DNA of 64,000 nt from Bacillus pumilus (GCA_001938995.1 MKZN01000001.1:372001-436000); one strand, 5' to 3'; positions 1 through 8,329 are shown, counted from the first letter of the stretch. Notes: a model not told the origin generated them from the letters alone. Made by a program: numbers and translations.

Positions 1-485
1 TTGATGCCCGTTCTCATAAACTTATGAAAAGCATCTGTTGCAATGAGACCAGACCCACCACTTCCATAGAATTCTACACGTTCTGCTTGATGAATGAATT
101 GGACGGCTCTCTCTACATCCGTAGGATTCAGTAATTGAAAACTATCCTTTAAAGCAGAGATATTCGCCTGAAACACCTTTTGCATAAAAACAGCGGTATC
201 ATCATCCATACTCATTTCTTCATCTACGTAATTAGGTTTTGTTTGATCTATTTCCTGGGCAATAGCGATCTTCAAATCTTGATAGCCCTCAAATCCGAGT
301 CTTTTACAAAGACGAAAAATCGTTGCCTCTGAGCTTCCCGTCTTTTTGGCAAGCTCTACAATAGACAAATGAATGATGCCTTGGGGCTCACTTGTAATAT
401 GTTCAGCAATGACTTTCAACTTAGGCGGCAATCCCCTGCTGGCTGCCCGTATCTTTTCGATACTACTTAAACTGATAGAAGACAC
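1..485 (-). CDS. MurR/RpiR-family transcriptional regulator (3' end outside window)
   Basis: The visible 161 residues are the N-terminal part of an RpiR-type regulator. Residues 1-78 form the HTH_6 domain (ELAKKTGSSEATIFRLCKRLGF is the recognition region), and a SIS sugar-phosphate-binding domain begins near residue 115 (VEFYGSGGSGLIATDAF). Family members usually control sugar-phosphate or amino-sugar genes by sensing a phosphosugar. The start is a GTG at 483-485 preceded by AAGGAGTG with 6 bases spacing; no ATG fits. The rest of the gene and its likely targets lie to the left of the window. The family call is secure, the ligand unknown. Confidence 0.9.
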   Translation of the reverse strand, partial: MSSISLSSIEKIRAASRGLPPKLKVIAEHITSEPQGIIHLSIVELAKKTGSSEATIFRLCKRLGFEGYQDLKIAIAQEIDQTKPNYVDEEMSMDDDTAVFMQKVFQANISALKDSFQLLNPTDVERAVQFIHQAERVEFYGSGGSGLIATDAFHKFMRTGI

Positions 486-671
486 TTAACTTCACTCCTT
501 CCTGATTTTTGTTAACGCCTCCATTTCTCCACATTCCCATTTTATAGAAAAGAAGCCTATTTGCACAGACTTCTTTCTATTGATCTCTCCATTATTGAAA
601 GTGTCGTCAGATGAGTCATAGCATAGGGATTGTTATTTTGACGGTTTAAAAGGATGCTTTTCACAAAAATA

Positions 672-697
672 AAAACAGGTAGGTGAGTACCTGTTTT
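672..697 (-). terminator. Rho-independent terminator of DUF1433 copy C
   Basis: Perfect 10-bp stem AAAACAGGTA/TACCTGTTTT with a 6-base loop, followed on the minus strand by a T-rich tract. It overlaps the stop codon of the gene. Nearly the same hairpin follows each of the three DUF1433 copies, so the terminator was duplicated with the gene. Confidence 0.8.
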
Positions 698-1175
698 ATT
701 TTTCTCCAATATCTTTGAGATACTGTTCTTGTTCTTCCTTAGTGAAATTCCCAAGAAAATTTTCTTTAACTTCTGGCTCATCTTTATATTCATCCCAGTC
801 TATAAAACGGTCTGCTAAATCAGCATCATAACTCATTGAACCTATTTTTTTTGATCTATATTGTAAAGAAGCTGAGAATCCATACTTCTCCTGTTCACCA
901 TTTACATAGCCATCTATGTTAATATCCCCCATAGGATTTATGGTCACATCCTTTTCAAACGTTATGGTTTTAATAAAGTTATGGATGTCCATTTCATGTA
1001 AATCTTCTTCAATTTTTGGCTTCATCATCTCTGCAAACTCTTCTGCTTTTTCTTGATCGCTTTTCTTTTTCACCACATCATTTGAACTGTACCTATTATG
1101 GTGAACAACTAAAGCGGTCACTGAGATGAGGACGATCATTATTAAAACTGATACAAGTTTTATTGTGTTTTTCAT
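696..1175 (-). CDS. DUF1433 membrane-anchored protein, copy C (putative immunity protein)
   Basis: About 159 residues: one N-terminal membrane segment (residues 5-25), a short charged linker rich in K and E, then a soluble domain that would face outward. The motif VTINPMGDI...DGYVNGE is shared by all three tandem copies. The start at MKNTIK is chosen because AAGAGTG lies 9 bases upstream; the longer reading (GTG ATG CCC TAC) overlaps that site. DUF1433 proteins are, to my knowledge, the TilA-type immunity proteins of the T7SS lipase toxin TslA in Staphylococcus aureus, and a lipase-like gene lies just beyond copy A in divergent orientation. The immunity role here is inference. The N-terminal half is almost identical to copy B and the last 40 residues to copy A. 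Confidence 0.75.
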   Translation of the reverse strand: MKNTIKLVSVLIMIVLISVTALVVHHNRYSSNDVVKKKSDQEKAEEFAEMMKPKIEEDLHEMDIHNFIKTITFEKDVTINPMGDINIDGYVNGEQEKYGFSASLQYRSKKIGSMSYDADLADRFIDWDEYKDEPEVKENFLGNFTKEEQEQYLKDIGEK

Positions 1176-1217
1176 GTAGGGCATCACTCTTCCATTACTG
1201 TTAAAATGGACAAAGAT

Positions 1218-1242
1218 AAAACAGGTAGGTGTGTACCTGTTT
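1218..1242 (-). terminator. Terminator of DUF1433 copy B
   Basis: Stem AAACAGGTA/TACCTGTTT, a duplicate of the hairpins at 672-697 and 1777-1803; it lies just downstream of the stop codon of copy B. Confidence 0.65.
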
Positions 1243-1249
1243 TACTGTT

Positions 1250-1732
1250 TTACTCTTTTTCTCCAATATCCTTGAGATACTGTTCACGCTCTGTTTCAGA
1301 GAGTCTTTTAAGATAGTTTTCTTTAATTTCAGGTTCATTTTTATACTTATCCCAGTCTTTAAAACGATTTGACAACTCAGGATCATAACTCGTTGAACCT
1401 ATTTTTCTAGCTCTATATTGTATAGAAGCTGAGAATCCGTACTTCTCTGATTCACCATTTACATAGCCATCTATGATAATATCCCCCATAGGATTGATGG
1501 TCACATCCTTTTCAAACGTTATACTTTTTATAAAATGGTGGATATCTCTTTTATGTAAATGTTCCTCAATTTTCGGCTTCATCTTTTCTGCAAGCTCTTC
1601 TGCCTTTTCTTGATCGCTTTTCTTTTTCATCACATAATTTGAGCTCACTCTATTATGGTGTACAACTATAGCAGTCACTGAGATGAGGACCATCACTATT
1701 AAAACTGATACAAGTTTTATTGTGTTTTTCAT
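1250..1732 (-). CDS. DUF1433 membrane-anchored protein, copy B (putative immunity protein)
   Basis: About 160 residues with the same layout as copies A and C: one N-terminal membrane helix, a charged linker, then the DUF1433 domain (VTINPMGDIIIDGYVNGE). The start at MKNTIK has AAAGAGTG 9 bases upstream, exactly as in copy C. Its N-terminal half matches copy C almost residue for residue, while its C-terminus (ETEREQYLKDIGEKE) has diverged. This fits tandem duplication with partial gene conversion. Each copy has its own terminator and a short leader, so the copies may be expressed separately. Role as an immunity protein is inferred from the neighbouring lipase-like gene. Confidence 0.75.
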   Translation of the reverse strand: MKNTIKLVSVLIVMVLISVTAIVVHHNRVSSNYVMKKKSDQEKAEELAEKMKPKIEEHLHKRDIHHFIKSITFEKDVTINPMGDIIIDGYVNGESEKYGFSASIQYRARKIGSTSYDPELSNRFKDWDKYKNEPEIKENYLKRLSETEREQYLKDIGEKE

Positions 1733-1776
1733 GTAGGGCATCACTCTTTCATTAATCCTGTGAAATAAGCAAAAAT

Positions 1777-1803
1777 AAAAACAGGTAGGTCAGTACCTGT
1801 TCT
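1777..1803 (-). terminator. Terminator of DUF1433 copy A
   Basis: Hairpin AACAGGTA/TACCTGTT overlapping the stop codon of copy A, followed on the minus strand by a T-rich tract (TTTTTATTTTTGC). It is the third copy of the repeated terminator. Confidence 0.75.
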
Positions 1804-2305
1804 ATTTTTCTCCAATATCTTTGAGATACTGTTCTCGTTCTTCCTTAGTGAAATTCCCAAGAAAATTTTCTTTAACTTCTGGCTCATCTTTATATTCATC
1901 CCAATCTATAAAACGGTCTGATAAATCAGGATCATAACTCATTGAATCCACTTCACCAGATTCATACATTAATAATGCTTCGAAACCAAATCTCTCTGGT
2001 TCATCATTGATATATCCTCGAATAATGATATGCCCCATCGGATTGATCGTCACTTGATTTTCAAATGTTATACTTTTTATAAAATGATGGATATCTTCTC
2101 CGCGTAAATCTTCTTTTATTTTTGGCTTCATCTTTTTTGCATACTCTTCTGCTTTTTCTTGATCGCTTTTCTCTTTTTCTTGCATGTTGTCATTTCCTCC
2201 TAAATGTTTTGAATTTTTTTGCTTATCATGTTGAAAAATGAGTAAAATGACTGCGATGACAATGATAAGAAGTAAAGCACACAAAATTTTAATTGTATTT
2301 TTCAT
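1802..2305 (-). CDS. DUF1433 membrane-anchored protein, copy A (putative immunity protein)
   Basis: 167 residues: an N-terminal membrane helix (ILCALLLIIVIAVILLIF), a longer K/E-rich linker than in the other copies, and a DUF1433 domain with the conserved VTINPMG motif. Its middle (GHIIIRGYINDEPERFGFEALLMYES) is the most divergent of the three, while its last 40 residues are almost identical to copy C. It is divergent from the lipase-like gene at 2417, with about 110 AT-rich bases between them that must hold both promoters. Divergent toxin-immunity placement with several immunity copies is the pattern of T7SS lipase loci; the function is still inferred. Confidence 0.75.
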   Translation of the reverse strand: MKNTIKILCALLLIIVIAVILLIFQHDKQKNSKHLGGNDNMQEKEKSDQEKAEEYAKKMKPKIKEDLRGEDIHHFIKSITFENQVTINPMGHIIIRGYINDEPERFGFEALLMYESGEVDSMSYDPDLSDRFIDWDEYKDEPEVKENFLGNFTKEEREQYLKDIGEK

Positions 2306-2416
2306 TATAAGTAACTATCCACCTTTTATAAAGTTTAATATTTTACACATAAAATAGATATTTATCCCATCGTATATTATAATTTACATATTAATATTAT
2401 TACAGGAGTGACAATT

Positions 2417-3895
2417 TTGTCTAAGAATTTAGGGTCATATAAATTGACAGATAAAGATTATAATCTAATTTCCTCGAGGTCTTATAGTCTAGAAAACTAT
2501 AAAGAATCTCAAGAAATAAAAATTAGCAATGGTAGAAAAATGTATGTCGTTGACTATAAAGAAACAAAAAAGGGACTTAACGCACTAACCCTTGTATCTA
2601 AGGATGACTATCTCCGTTCCAATAAAGGAAAAGACCTAACCAAAATCAAAAACGCCGTCATCGCCTACCGTGGTTCAGAACCTATTGGTCAAGGACAATA
2701 CAAAGATACCATTAAAAAACATGGAAAAAAAGAGTCGGATGATTTCCTTTCTACCATGTTGACAAAACTCCCTCCTTTTAGCCAGTCTAAAGCTTCAAAA
2801 GAGGCTATCACCAAATTTGCATCAGGGACTACTACCTATGTAAATGAAATTGTACAAGATTGGTTGGTTTCGGATACGAAGCATTTGGCCCTCAATATAC
2901 CTTTTGAAAACGATAAAGAGAATCAGATGATTCAAGCAGATCGATATGCAAAGAGTATACATAAGAAGATGCCCAATGCCAAGATGTATGTGACAGGGCA
3001 TTCTTTGGGTGGATCTAATGCTTCCTATGTTCTTGTGAAAAATGATTTCATTAAGGGCGGCGTGACGTTTGAGAATCCAAATATTTATCCAAACCTATCA
3101 CCCGATCTACAAGCAAAAGCATTAAAAGGTGATTATCAAGGTAGATTAACTGAATATATCAATCTAAATGATGGACTCTCTCTCTTAAATCGACATACAG
3201 CAGAAATAGGCCAAGTGAAAGTCATGTATGATGCCGCTCTACCTAAGGGCGTTGATTACGCCAGTGACGACAATAAATTATTGACAGATTTTCTCAATCA
3301 AAAAGTACTGTTTGCCAATCCCTCACTGGATGCCCACTTATTTCTTGAAGCCCTAGCTGGAAGCCATGGGTTAGATCGTTATTCCTTTTCATCAAATGGT
3401 TCCGTTAAGACCCTTGATGATATGTTAAGAAAAAATCCTGCCCTTACGATGGCGATGCTAAAACAATTGAATCAAGCCAATGTCGCACAAAATAGCGCGG
3501 TGGCTATTTTAATCAAATCACACGTGTTGATGAATATGGGTCAGAGATTCTCGAGTCTTGCTGAACACAATATGCAGAAAATCGTTCGTAAAATCGAGCG
3601 TCTAGATAACAAAGTGGATCAATCTGTGGACAGTGTTCGCTCAAGATTTAAACAGATTGTTGGCTTTGGTGCGTATGATCAATTAAATGCCGCGGATGTT
3701 GATGCTGTGATTTCTCACTTGAAAACAGAGGGGAAAGAGAACGAATTTTATTCTGTTAAATCACATGATATCGCAATCGATGCCGCCATGAACATGAAGA
3801 GATGGATCGATTCTGTGGCCGATGATATAAGCGAACTAGGGAATCAATACCATGATGCAGATACAGCCCTTGCGAAGAATATGGGTATTTCTTAA
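2417..3895 (+). CDS. Lipase-like protein with helical C-terminal tail, TslA-like candidate T7SS toxin
   Basis: About 492 residues. The N-terminal two thirds look like a class-3-lipase-type alpha/beta hydrolase: VIAYRGSE (residues ~80-87), then the nucleophile elbow GHSLGG with Ser about 196. The last ~130 residues are predicted helical and LXG-like in character (repeated K/Q/D-rich heptads ending SVADDISELGNQYHDADTALAKN). No signal peptide is present. This toxin-first, LXG-like-last order matches the reverse arrangement known for staphylococcal TslA. The start is a TTG at 2417, 6 bases after AGGAGTG; the upstream GTG at 2408 is part of that ribosome binding site. A small helical gene follows 11 bases downstream and three DUF1433 genes diverge upstream. 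An intracellular lipase is the alternative. Confidence 0.72.
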   Translation: MSKNLGSYKLTDKDYNLISSRSYSLENYKESQEIKISNGRKMYVVDYKETKKGLNALTLVSKDDYLRSNKGKDLTKIKNAVIAYRGSEPIGQGQYKDTIKKHGKKESDDFLSTMLTKLPPFSQSKASKEAITKFASGTTTYVNEIVQDWLVSDTKHLALNIPFENDKENQMIQADRYAKSIHKKMPNAKMYVTGHSLGGSNASYVLVKNDFIKGGVTFENPNIYPNLSPDLQAKALKGDYQGRLTEYINLNDGLSLLNRHTAEIGQVKVMYDAALPKGVDYASDDNKLLTDFLNQKVLFANPSLDAHLFLEALAGSHGLDRYSFSSNGSVKTLDDMLRKNPALTMAMLKQLNQANVAQNSAVAILIKSHVLMNMGQRFSSLAEHNMQKIVRKIERLDNKVDQSVDSVRSRFKQIVGFGAYDQLNAADVDAVISHLKTEGKENEFYSVKSHDIAIDAAMNMKRWIDSVADDISELGNQYHDADTALAKNMGIS

Positions 3896-3906
3896 GGAGA
3901 ACAAAA

Positions 3907-4317
3907 ATGGAATTTACAAAGAAGAAACCAACAGATGCAGATCGTTTTTTACAAAGATTAACGGATACACATACGACAACATCCATTTTCTCTCAAGCCA
4001 ATTTAAATACAGAGGACATGACCCCAGCGGAACTTGCCGCTTTGAAAGCAAAGATGAAAGAGGAACAGAAAACAGCCCTAACTCAAGCCATTCGTCAATA
4101 CCTTCAGAATGAATTTGCAGAAGACCGTCAACATGCACAAACCATTATAGATCAGCTTGATACCCTTCAATCCAAAGTCGCTGATTATAAAGGTCAAATT
4201 AGCTCTAATATGAAAGGTAAAGCCATCGATTCTTTGACAGAGAAAATCGATCAGAGGCTCAAGTTCAACGAACTGAAAGAAGATGTTCAAGCCGTCATCG
4301 ACTCTATCGGCCTTTAA
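3907..4317 (+). CDS. Small helical protein, possible targeting partner of the lipase-like protein
   Basis: 136 residues, almost wholly helical by composition, with no membrane segment or signal peptide. It starts 11 bases after the lipase-like gene behind AAGGAGAA with good spacing, so the two are surely co-transcribed. In the S. aureus TslA system two small helical-hairpin proteins bind the toxin tail and help export; this gene occupies the equivalent place, but it is longer and I cannot show homology by eye. A chaperone or a coiled-coil partner is plausible. No family recognised with certainty. Confidence 0.6.
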   Translation: MEFTKKKPTDADRFLQRLTDTHTTTSIFSQANLNTEDMTPAELAALKAKMKEEQKTALTQAIRQYLQNEFAEDRQHAQTIIDQLDTLQSKVADYKGQISSNMKGKAIDSLTEKIDQRLKFNELKEDVQAVIDSIGL

Positions 4318-4399
4318 ATGAACCTTCCACCAGATGAATCTTTTCCCCTTCTCACTCGTATATCATAAAAGAGTGTTTGATTTGAAAGGAGAACTGTTT

Positions 4400-6076
4400 A
4401 TGGGATATATTTTGTTATTTTCGGTTGTGATCGGTCTTGTCTTGACCCTCTTACTCACACCACTTCGATTGATCATCAAAAGGAAAGATGCAGAGAACCA
4501 AGTGCCGCTCAGCTGGATTGCGGGACTCGCTTTGGTCTTCATCATCGGGATTTTTGGTTTCTATTACATCACCAATTTAGATCGTAACCTTTCTTCACTA
4601 TGGCTGATTGGACTTGTTGTGACAGCAGCAGGCGCCTTGTTGTCAGTGGGATTGGAACGAAAAATCAAAGGCGTGTTGTTCCTCATTCTGTTGCTGCTTG
4701 GCGTCTATATGGCAACAGCTTTTCTATTCAATGCGAATGAGAAATACGATGTCTCCAAAATGGAGCAAAAAGTAGAAATCAAAGCATTTGAAGAGACGGA
4801 AACCCCTGCAAGCGTACCACCGCAATTTGCACGAAATAAAATGAAGAAGTCGTTTGGACAAGTACCCAATACAAGCTATTACGAACTTGGGAGCTTGCAA
4901 ATTCAAAAGGTAAATGGTGAATATGTGTACATTGCACCAGTAGAATTCTCGGATTTCTTCAAATGGATTCGAGCAGGCAGTACACCAGGTTACTTTACAT
5001 TAAGTGCCACCGACTCTTCTGCGAATCCAAAGTTTGTGAAAACAGAGATGGTCTATACGCCTTCCTCTTATTTCAACAAGGAAATTGAGCGACATATCCG
5101 CCTCCAATATCCAGAGTTGATTTTCTATGGAGAGACTCAGCTTGAAATCAATAACGAAGGAAAACCATATTACATTCAAACTTATGGTGATTTCATCTCT
5201 GCAAGAAACGGTTTTAAAGCAGATGGCTTGGTGGTTGTCGATGCCAAAACCGGAGATACGAAAAAGTATGCATTAGATCAAGTACCTGCGTTTATTGATG
5301 GTGCCGTTTCTCCAGAGGCGGTCAGCTTGCAAAATAGTTACTTTGGAAACTATATACATGGATTCTGGAACAGTCTTTTTGGAAAATCAGATGTGAAGCT
5401 TCCTTCAGATGAAGGAACAGAAGCCAATGTGAGTCCAGTGTTTGACTCAAAAGGAGATATGTATTACTTTACTGATTTCACGAGTCCAAAAGAGGGCGTT
5501 GATTCCATGCTTGGGTATGCACTAACGAATGCCCGCACAGGAAAAGCCACTTATTATACAGGGAATCTCGAAGAATCTTACATGGATTCTCAAGGTGCTC
5601 TGCAAATTATTGAAAAGCGATTTATCGAGAAAAAATGGAAAGGGCGCATGCCTATTCTCTATAATTTCTATGGTGAAGCTAGCTGGCTCACACCTGTGCT
5701 TGATTCAAACGGGTTCCTGCAAAATTACTTTATTGTATCTGCGGCCAACCCTGAAATTGCTGCGTTCGCTTCCACACCAAATGAAGCACTAAGAGCCTAT
5801 AAAACGGCACTTCAAAAAGGCGGCGGCACAGTCAACAGCACTTCTAAGCAAGAAAAGAAAGACACCACTGGCAAAGTCAAACGTGTTTATAAAGAGAAAA
5901 CTGGAGATTACACGACCGTCACCTTCCTATTAGACGACGGAGGAAACTATACGATGTCATCTGAGAAGGAGCCTCTTGTTATTTACTTAACAGAAGGCGA
6001 TCAAGTCACAATCAAATTCACAGATACAGGTGAAATTTTCCTCCCAGTCGATGAGTTAAAGATCAAAGGTTTATAA
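4400..6076 (+). CDS. Unknown membrane protein with large extracytoplasmic domain
   Basis: About 558 residues. Four hydrophobic segments fill residues 1-115, then a soluble region of some 440 residues runs to the end with no further membrane segment. The soluble region has many aromatic-rich beta-like stretches (YIQTYGDFISARNGF, YYFTDFTSPKEGVDSMLGYA). A low-complexity linker (STSKQEKKDTTGK) precedes a final ~60-residue beta-rich module. The start is taken at MGYILL because AAAGGAGAA lies 6 bases upstream; the frame is open further upstream but lacks a better site. It stands 80 bases after the small helical gene and may share its transcript. No family recognised. Confidence 0.7.
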   Translation: MGYILLFSVVIGLVLTLLLTPLRLIIKRKDAENQVPLSWIAGLALVFIIGIFGFYYITNLDRNLSSLWLIGLVVTAAGALLSVGLERKIKGVLFLILLLLGVYMATAFLFNANEKYDVSKMEQKVEIKAFEETETPASVPPQFARNKMKKSFGQVPNTSYYELGSLQIQKVNGEYVYIAPVEFSDFFKWIRAGSTPGYFTLSATDSSANPKFVKTEMVYTPSSYFNKEIERHIRLQYPELIFYGETQLEINNEGKPYYIQTYGDFISARNGFKADGLVVVDAKTGDTKKYALDQVPAFIDGAVSPEAVSLQNSYFGNYIHGFWNSLFGKSDVKLPSDEGTEANVSPVFDSKGDMYYFTDFTSPKEGVDSMLGYALTNARTGKATYYTGNLEESYMDSQGALQIIEKRFIEKKWKGRMPILYNFYGEASWLTPVLDSNGFLQNYFIVSAANPEIAAFASTPNEALRAYKTALQKGGGTVNSTSKQEKKDTTGKVKRVYKEKTGDYTTVTFLLDDGGNYTMSSEKEPLVIYLTEGDQVTIKFTDTGEIFLPVDELKIKGL

Positions 6077-6080
6077 AATA

Positions 6081-6112
6081 AAGACGCTTTTCCTAATACG
6101 GGGAAGCGTCTT
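6081..6112. terminator. Bidirectional terminator between the membrane protein and LysR genes
   Basis: Stem AAGACGCTT/AAGCGTCTT with A-rich left and T-rich right flanks, serving the converging genes on both sides. The stop codon of the LysR gene lies inside the loop. Confidence 0.8.
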
Positions 6113-6992
6113 TTCTCACTTTCTTCAATAATTCAACCAGCAATTCCTTATTCTTATTCCCACCTGTCATCGGAGATTCAATATAAGAAAATTTCCGCTT
6201 AAAGTCCATTCCTCTAACAGAAATGACAGCCAATTCACCGCCAATGCTGCCTCTTTGGAGGACATATTTTGATAAAACGGATAGCCCCATTCCATGGATC
6301 ACCGCTTCTTTAATCGCTTGATTGCTGCTAAAGGTTACAAAGGTTCTCGCTTTCAGTCCATTTGATTTCAGCACGTGCTGCAAATATTCTCCTGTACCTG
6401 ATCCCTCTTCTCTCGTGATCCATGTTTCGTTTTGTAATTGATCAATCGTGACGTCTTTTTTCTTAGCAAAAGAGTGATCTAATGGAGCCACAATGTAGAG
6501 CGCATCCTCTAAAAAGGTTTCCACAGATAGCTCTTTTTCGTTCGTCTGCCCTTCGATGAGACCAATATCCACATGGAACAAGCGGACATGTCTGGCAATC
6601 GCCTCTGTATTATCGATGATCACCTCAATATCAACATGAGGATACAACTCATGGAATTCTGCCAATATTTGTGGCAGCACATACTCCCCAATGGTAAAGC
6701 TCGCCCCGATTGTCAATTTCCCTCTTGCCAGATGATGATGCTCATAAATATCCTGCTTCGCCTGTTCATACAAACGAATGATTTGCTTTGAACGGTGATA
6801 CAACATATCCCCAGTTGGTGTCACGGTTAATTGCTTTGGCGAACGATTGAGCAGAACAGTCTGGAATTCCTGCTCCAAGTTCTTAATATGAAGACTGACA
6901 CTTGGCTGAGAAATCCGCAGCTTCTGGGCTGCCTTTGTAAAGTTCTTCTCCTCCACGACTGTCACAAATGTCTTCAGTGCATCGTAATACAT
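6093..6992 (-). CDS. LysR-family transcriptional regulator (CysL/YwfK-like)
   Basis: 299 residues. A winged HTH occupies residues 1-60 (FTKAAQKLRISQPSVSLHI is the helix-turn-helix), and the substrate-binding domain runs from about 90 to 295 (LTIGASFTIGEYVLPQIL is typical of the CysB/CysL branch). The general sequence style resembles B. subtilis CysL, which activates sulfite reductase genes, but no cys genes are near, so the target is not shown. The start is at MYYDAL, with a GGAG-type site (GGAGAGGG) just upstream. It is divergent from ganR with a 170-base gap. Confidence 0.88.
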   Translation of the reverse strand: MYYDALKTFVTVVEEKNFTKAAQKLRISQPSVSLHIKNLEQEFQTVLLNRSPKQLTVTPTGDMLYHRSKQIIRLYEQAKQDIYEHHHLARGKLTIGASFTIGEYVLPQILAEFHELYPHVDIEVIIDNTEAIARHVRLFHVDIGLIEGQTNEKELSVETFLEDALYIVAPLDHSFAKKKDVTIDQLQNETWITREEGSGTGEYLQHVLKSNGLKARTFVTFSSNQAIKEAVIHGMGLSVLSKYVLQRGSIGGELAVISVRGMDFKRKFSYIESPMTGGNKNKELLVELLKKVRKDASPY

Positions 6993-7089
6993 CTGTCCCT
7001 CTCCTATCAGAAATCTTAATCCAACACCTTCATCACATATATTTTACTAATTCCCCGACAGCTCGTAAAGGTCTACCTGAAACGAAATA

Positions 7090-7131
7090 TTTAATAAAAA
7101 TATTTACTAATTTTTTTATAGACTCTATACT
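7090..7131 (+). promoter_or_regulatory. ganR promoter with AT-rich box shared with ganS
   Basis: A -35 TTTACT (7103-7108), a 17-base spacer and a -10 TATACT (7126-7131) lie 33 bases before the ganR start. Just upstream stands TTTAATAAAA (7090-7099), which recurs in the same place relative to TTTACT in front of ganS. The shared box is a good candidate for the GanR operator, implying autoregulation (inference). Confidence 0.55.
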
Positions 7132-7163
7132 GATAGGAGATATTTTCTATAGGAGGTGCTGAC

Positions 7164-8159
7164 TTGGCAGCAAAAATAAAGGACATTGCCGAAAAAGCCG
7201 GATTATCGATAGCTACTGTTTCTCGTGTACTGAACCAAGATCCCACTTTATCTGTTACGGATCAAACACGCGAAAAGGTATATGCCGCCGCCGAAGCTCT
7301 GTCCTATCAAAAAAAGACATTCAAACATTCATTAAAAAAAATCGCCTTTCTCTATTGGATGACCGAAAAGGAAGAGCTAGAGGATATTTATTTCAGATCC
7401 ATTCGTTTGGGCATTGAGGCATTAACCAATACGCGGAGCTTAAATATCACCGCTTACAACCCGACTGATGGTTTACACTCAATCGACCCTGCAACAGAAG
7501 GGATTATCGCCATCGGGCGATTTAAGAAGGATGAGCTTGATCAATTATATACGATCACACAACACGTCGTTTTTATGGATACGTCGCCAGATGAAGATCG
7601 GTTTGATTCCGTGAAGCCAAACCTAAAACGAATTGTTGAAAAAATCATCGATTCCTTCGTCGAAAAACACCATCATACCATTGGGTTTATAGGAGGCACA
7701 GATCTCGACCTTCATACAAAGAGGCATATCCCAGATATTCGAGAAACGACCTTCCGTCAATACATGAAAGCAAACCATGCATTGGATGAACGATTCGTGT
7801 ACATCGGTCACCAGTTCTCGGTTGATGAGGGATATTCCCTGATGATGAAGGCAATCGATGAGCTTGGTGATGATTTGCCAACCGCCTTTTGCGTTGCCAG
7901 TGACCCTTTGGCGATTGGCTGTTTACAAGCATTAAACGAGCGCGGGTTTTCCCTACCAAACCGAGTGAGCGTTTTTAGCATCAACAATATTCACGTCTCA
8001 CAATATGTCTCGCCACCACTTACGACCTATCATATCCATACATCACTGCTCTGTGAGACGGCTGTCGATTTACTTTTAGAAAGGCTTGTTGACGGCAGAA
8101 CATTACCTAAAACCGTGCTCATCGCCTCAGAGCCTGTTTTTCGAAAGAGCACCATCTAA
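7164..8159 (+). CDS. ganR: GanR, LacI-family repressor of galactan utilisation
   Basis: 331 residues. The N-terminal HTH (IKDIAEKAGLSIATVSRVLNQD) is the LacI signature, followed by a periplasmic-binding-like sensor domain. The start is TTG at 7164 behind AGGAGGTG with a 7-base spacer. In B. subtilis, GanR represses ganSPQAB and responds to galacto-oligosaccharides; here the gene precedes the same set of genes in the same direction, separated from ganS by a terminator. The two promoters share an AT-rich box, so GanR probably controls both. Name rests on context plus family. Confidence 0.88.
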   Translation: MAAKIKDIAEKAGLSIATVSRVLNQDPTLSVTDQTREKVYAAAEALSYQKKTFKHSLKKIAFLYWMTEKEELEDIYFRSIRLGIEALTNTRSLNITAYNPTDGLHSIDPATEGIIAIGRFKKDELDQLYTITQHVVFMDTSPDEDRFDSVKPNLKRIVEKIIDSFVEKHHHTIGFIGGTDLDLHTKRHIPDIRETTFRQYMKANHALDERFVYIGHQFSVDEGYSLMMKAIDELGDDLPTAFCVASDPLAIGCLQALNERGFSLPNRVSVFSINNIHVSQYVSPPLTTYHIHTSLLCETAVDLLLERLVDGRTLPKTVLIASEPVFRKSTI

Positions 8160-8163
8160 CAGC

Positions 8164-8196
8164 AAAAAGCCCTGACTCGTGAAAGGGGCTTTTTTT
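8164..8196 (+). terminator. Terminator between ganR and ganS
   Basis: AAAAAGCCC/GGGCTTTTT stem followed by a run of seven T. It isolates the regulator from the operon. Confidence 0.85.
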
Positions 8197-8222
8197 CTCT
8201 CTAAATCGGTAAAAAATTTTAC

Positions 8223-8273
8223 TTAATAAATTTAATAAAATGTGTTTACTTTTTTTACTCAAGTTGATATTCT
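8223..8273 (+). promoter_or_regulatory. ganS promoter and candidate GanR operator
   Basis: A -35 TTTACT (8245-8250), 17-base spacer and -10 TATTCT (8268-8273). Upstream are two direct repeats of TTAATAAA (8223-8230 and 8232-8239) and the box TTTAATAAAA also seen before ganR. A GTAAA/TTTAC inverted repeat lies slightly further upstream near 8210-8223. The weak -35 and overlapping repeats fit a repressed sugar promoter. Confidence 0.55.
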
Positions 8274-8280
8274 CACATTA

Positions 8281-8294
8281 AGAAAGCGTTTTCT
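8281..8294 (+). promoter_or_regulatory. Candidate CcpA (cre) site downstream of the ganS promoter
   Basis: AGAAAGCGTTTTCT is close to the cre consensus TGWAARCGYTWWCA and nearly palindromic. Its place between promoter and start codon suits catabolite repression, as known for the B. subtilis gan operon. Confidence 0.55.
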
Positions 8295-8329
8295 TGTTAT
8301 TTGGAAAAAAGGATGAAAGGGGATAACCA

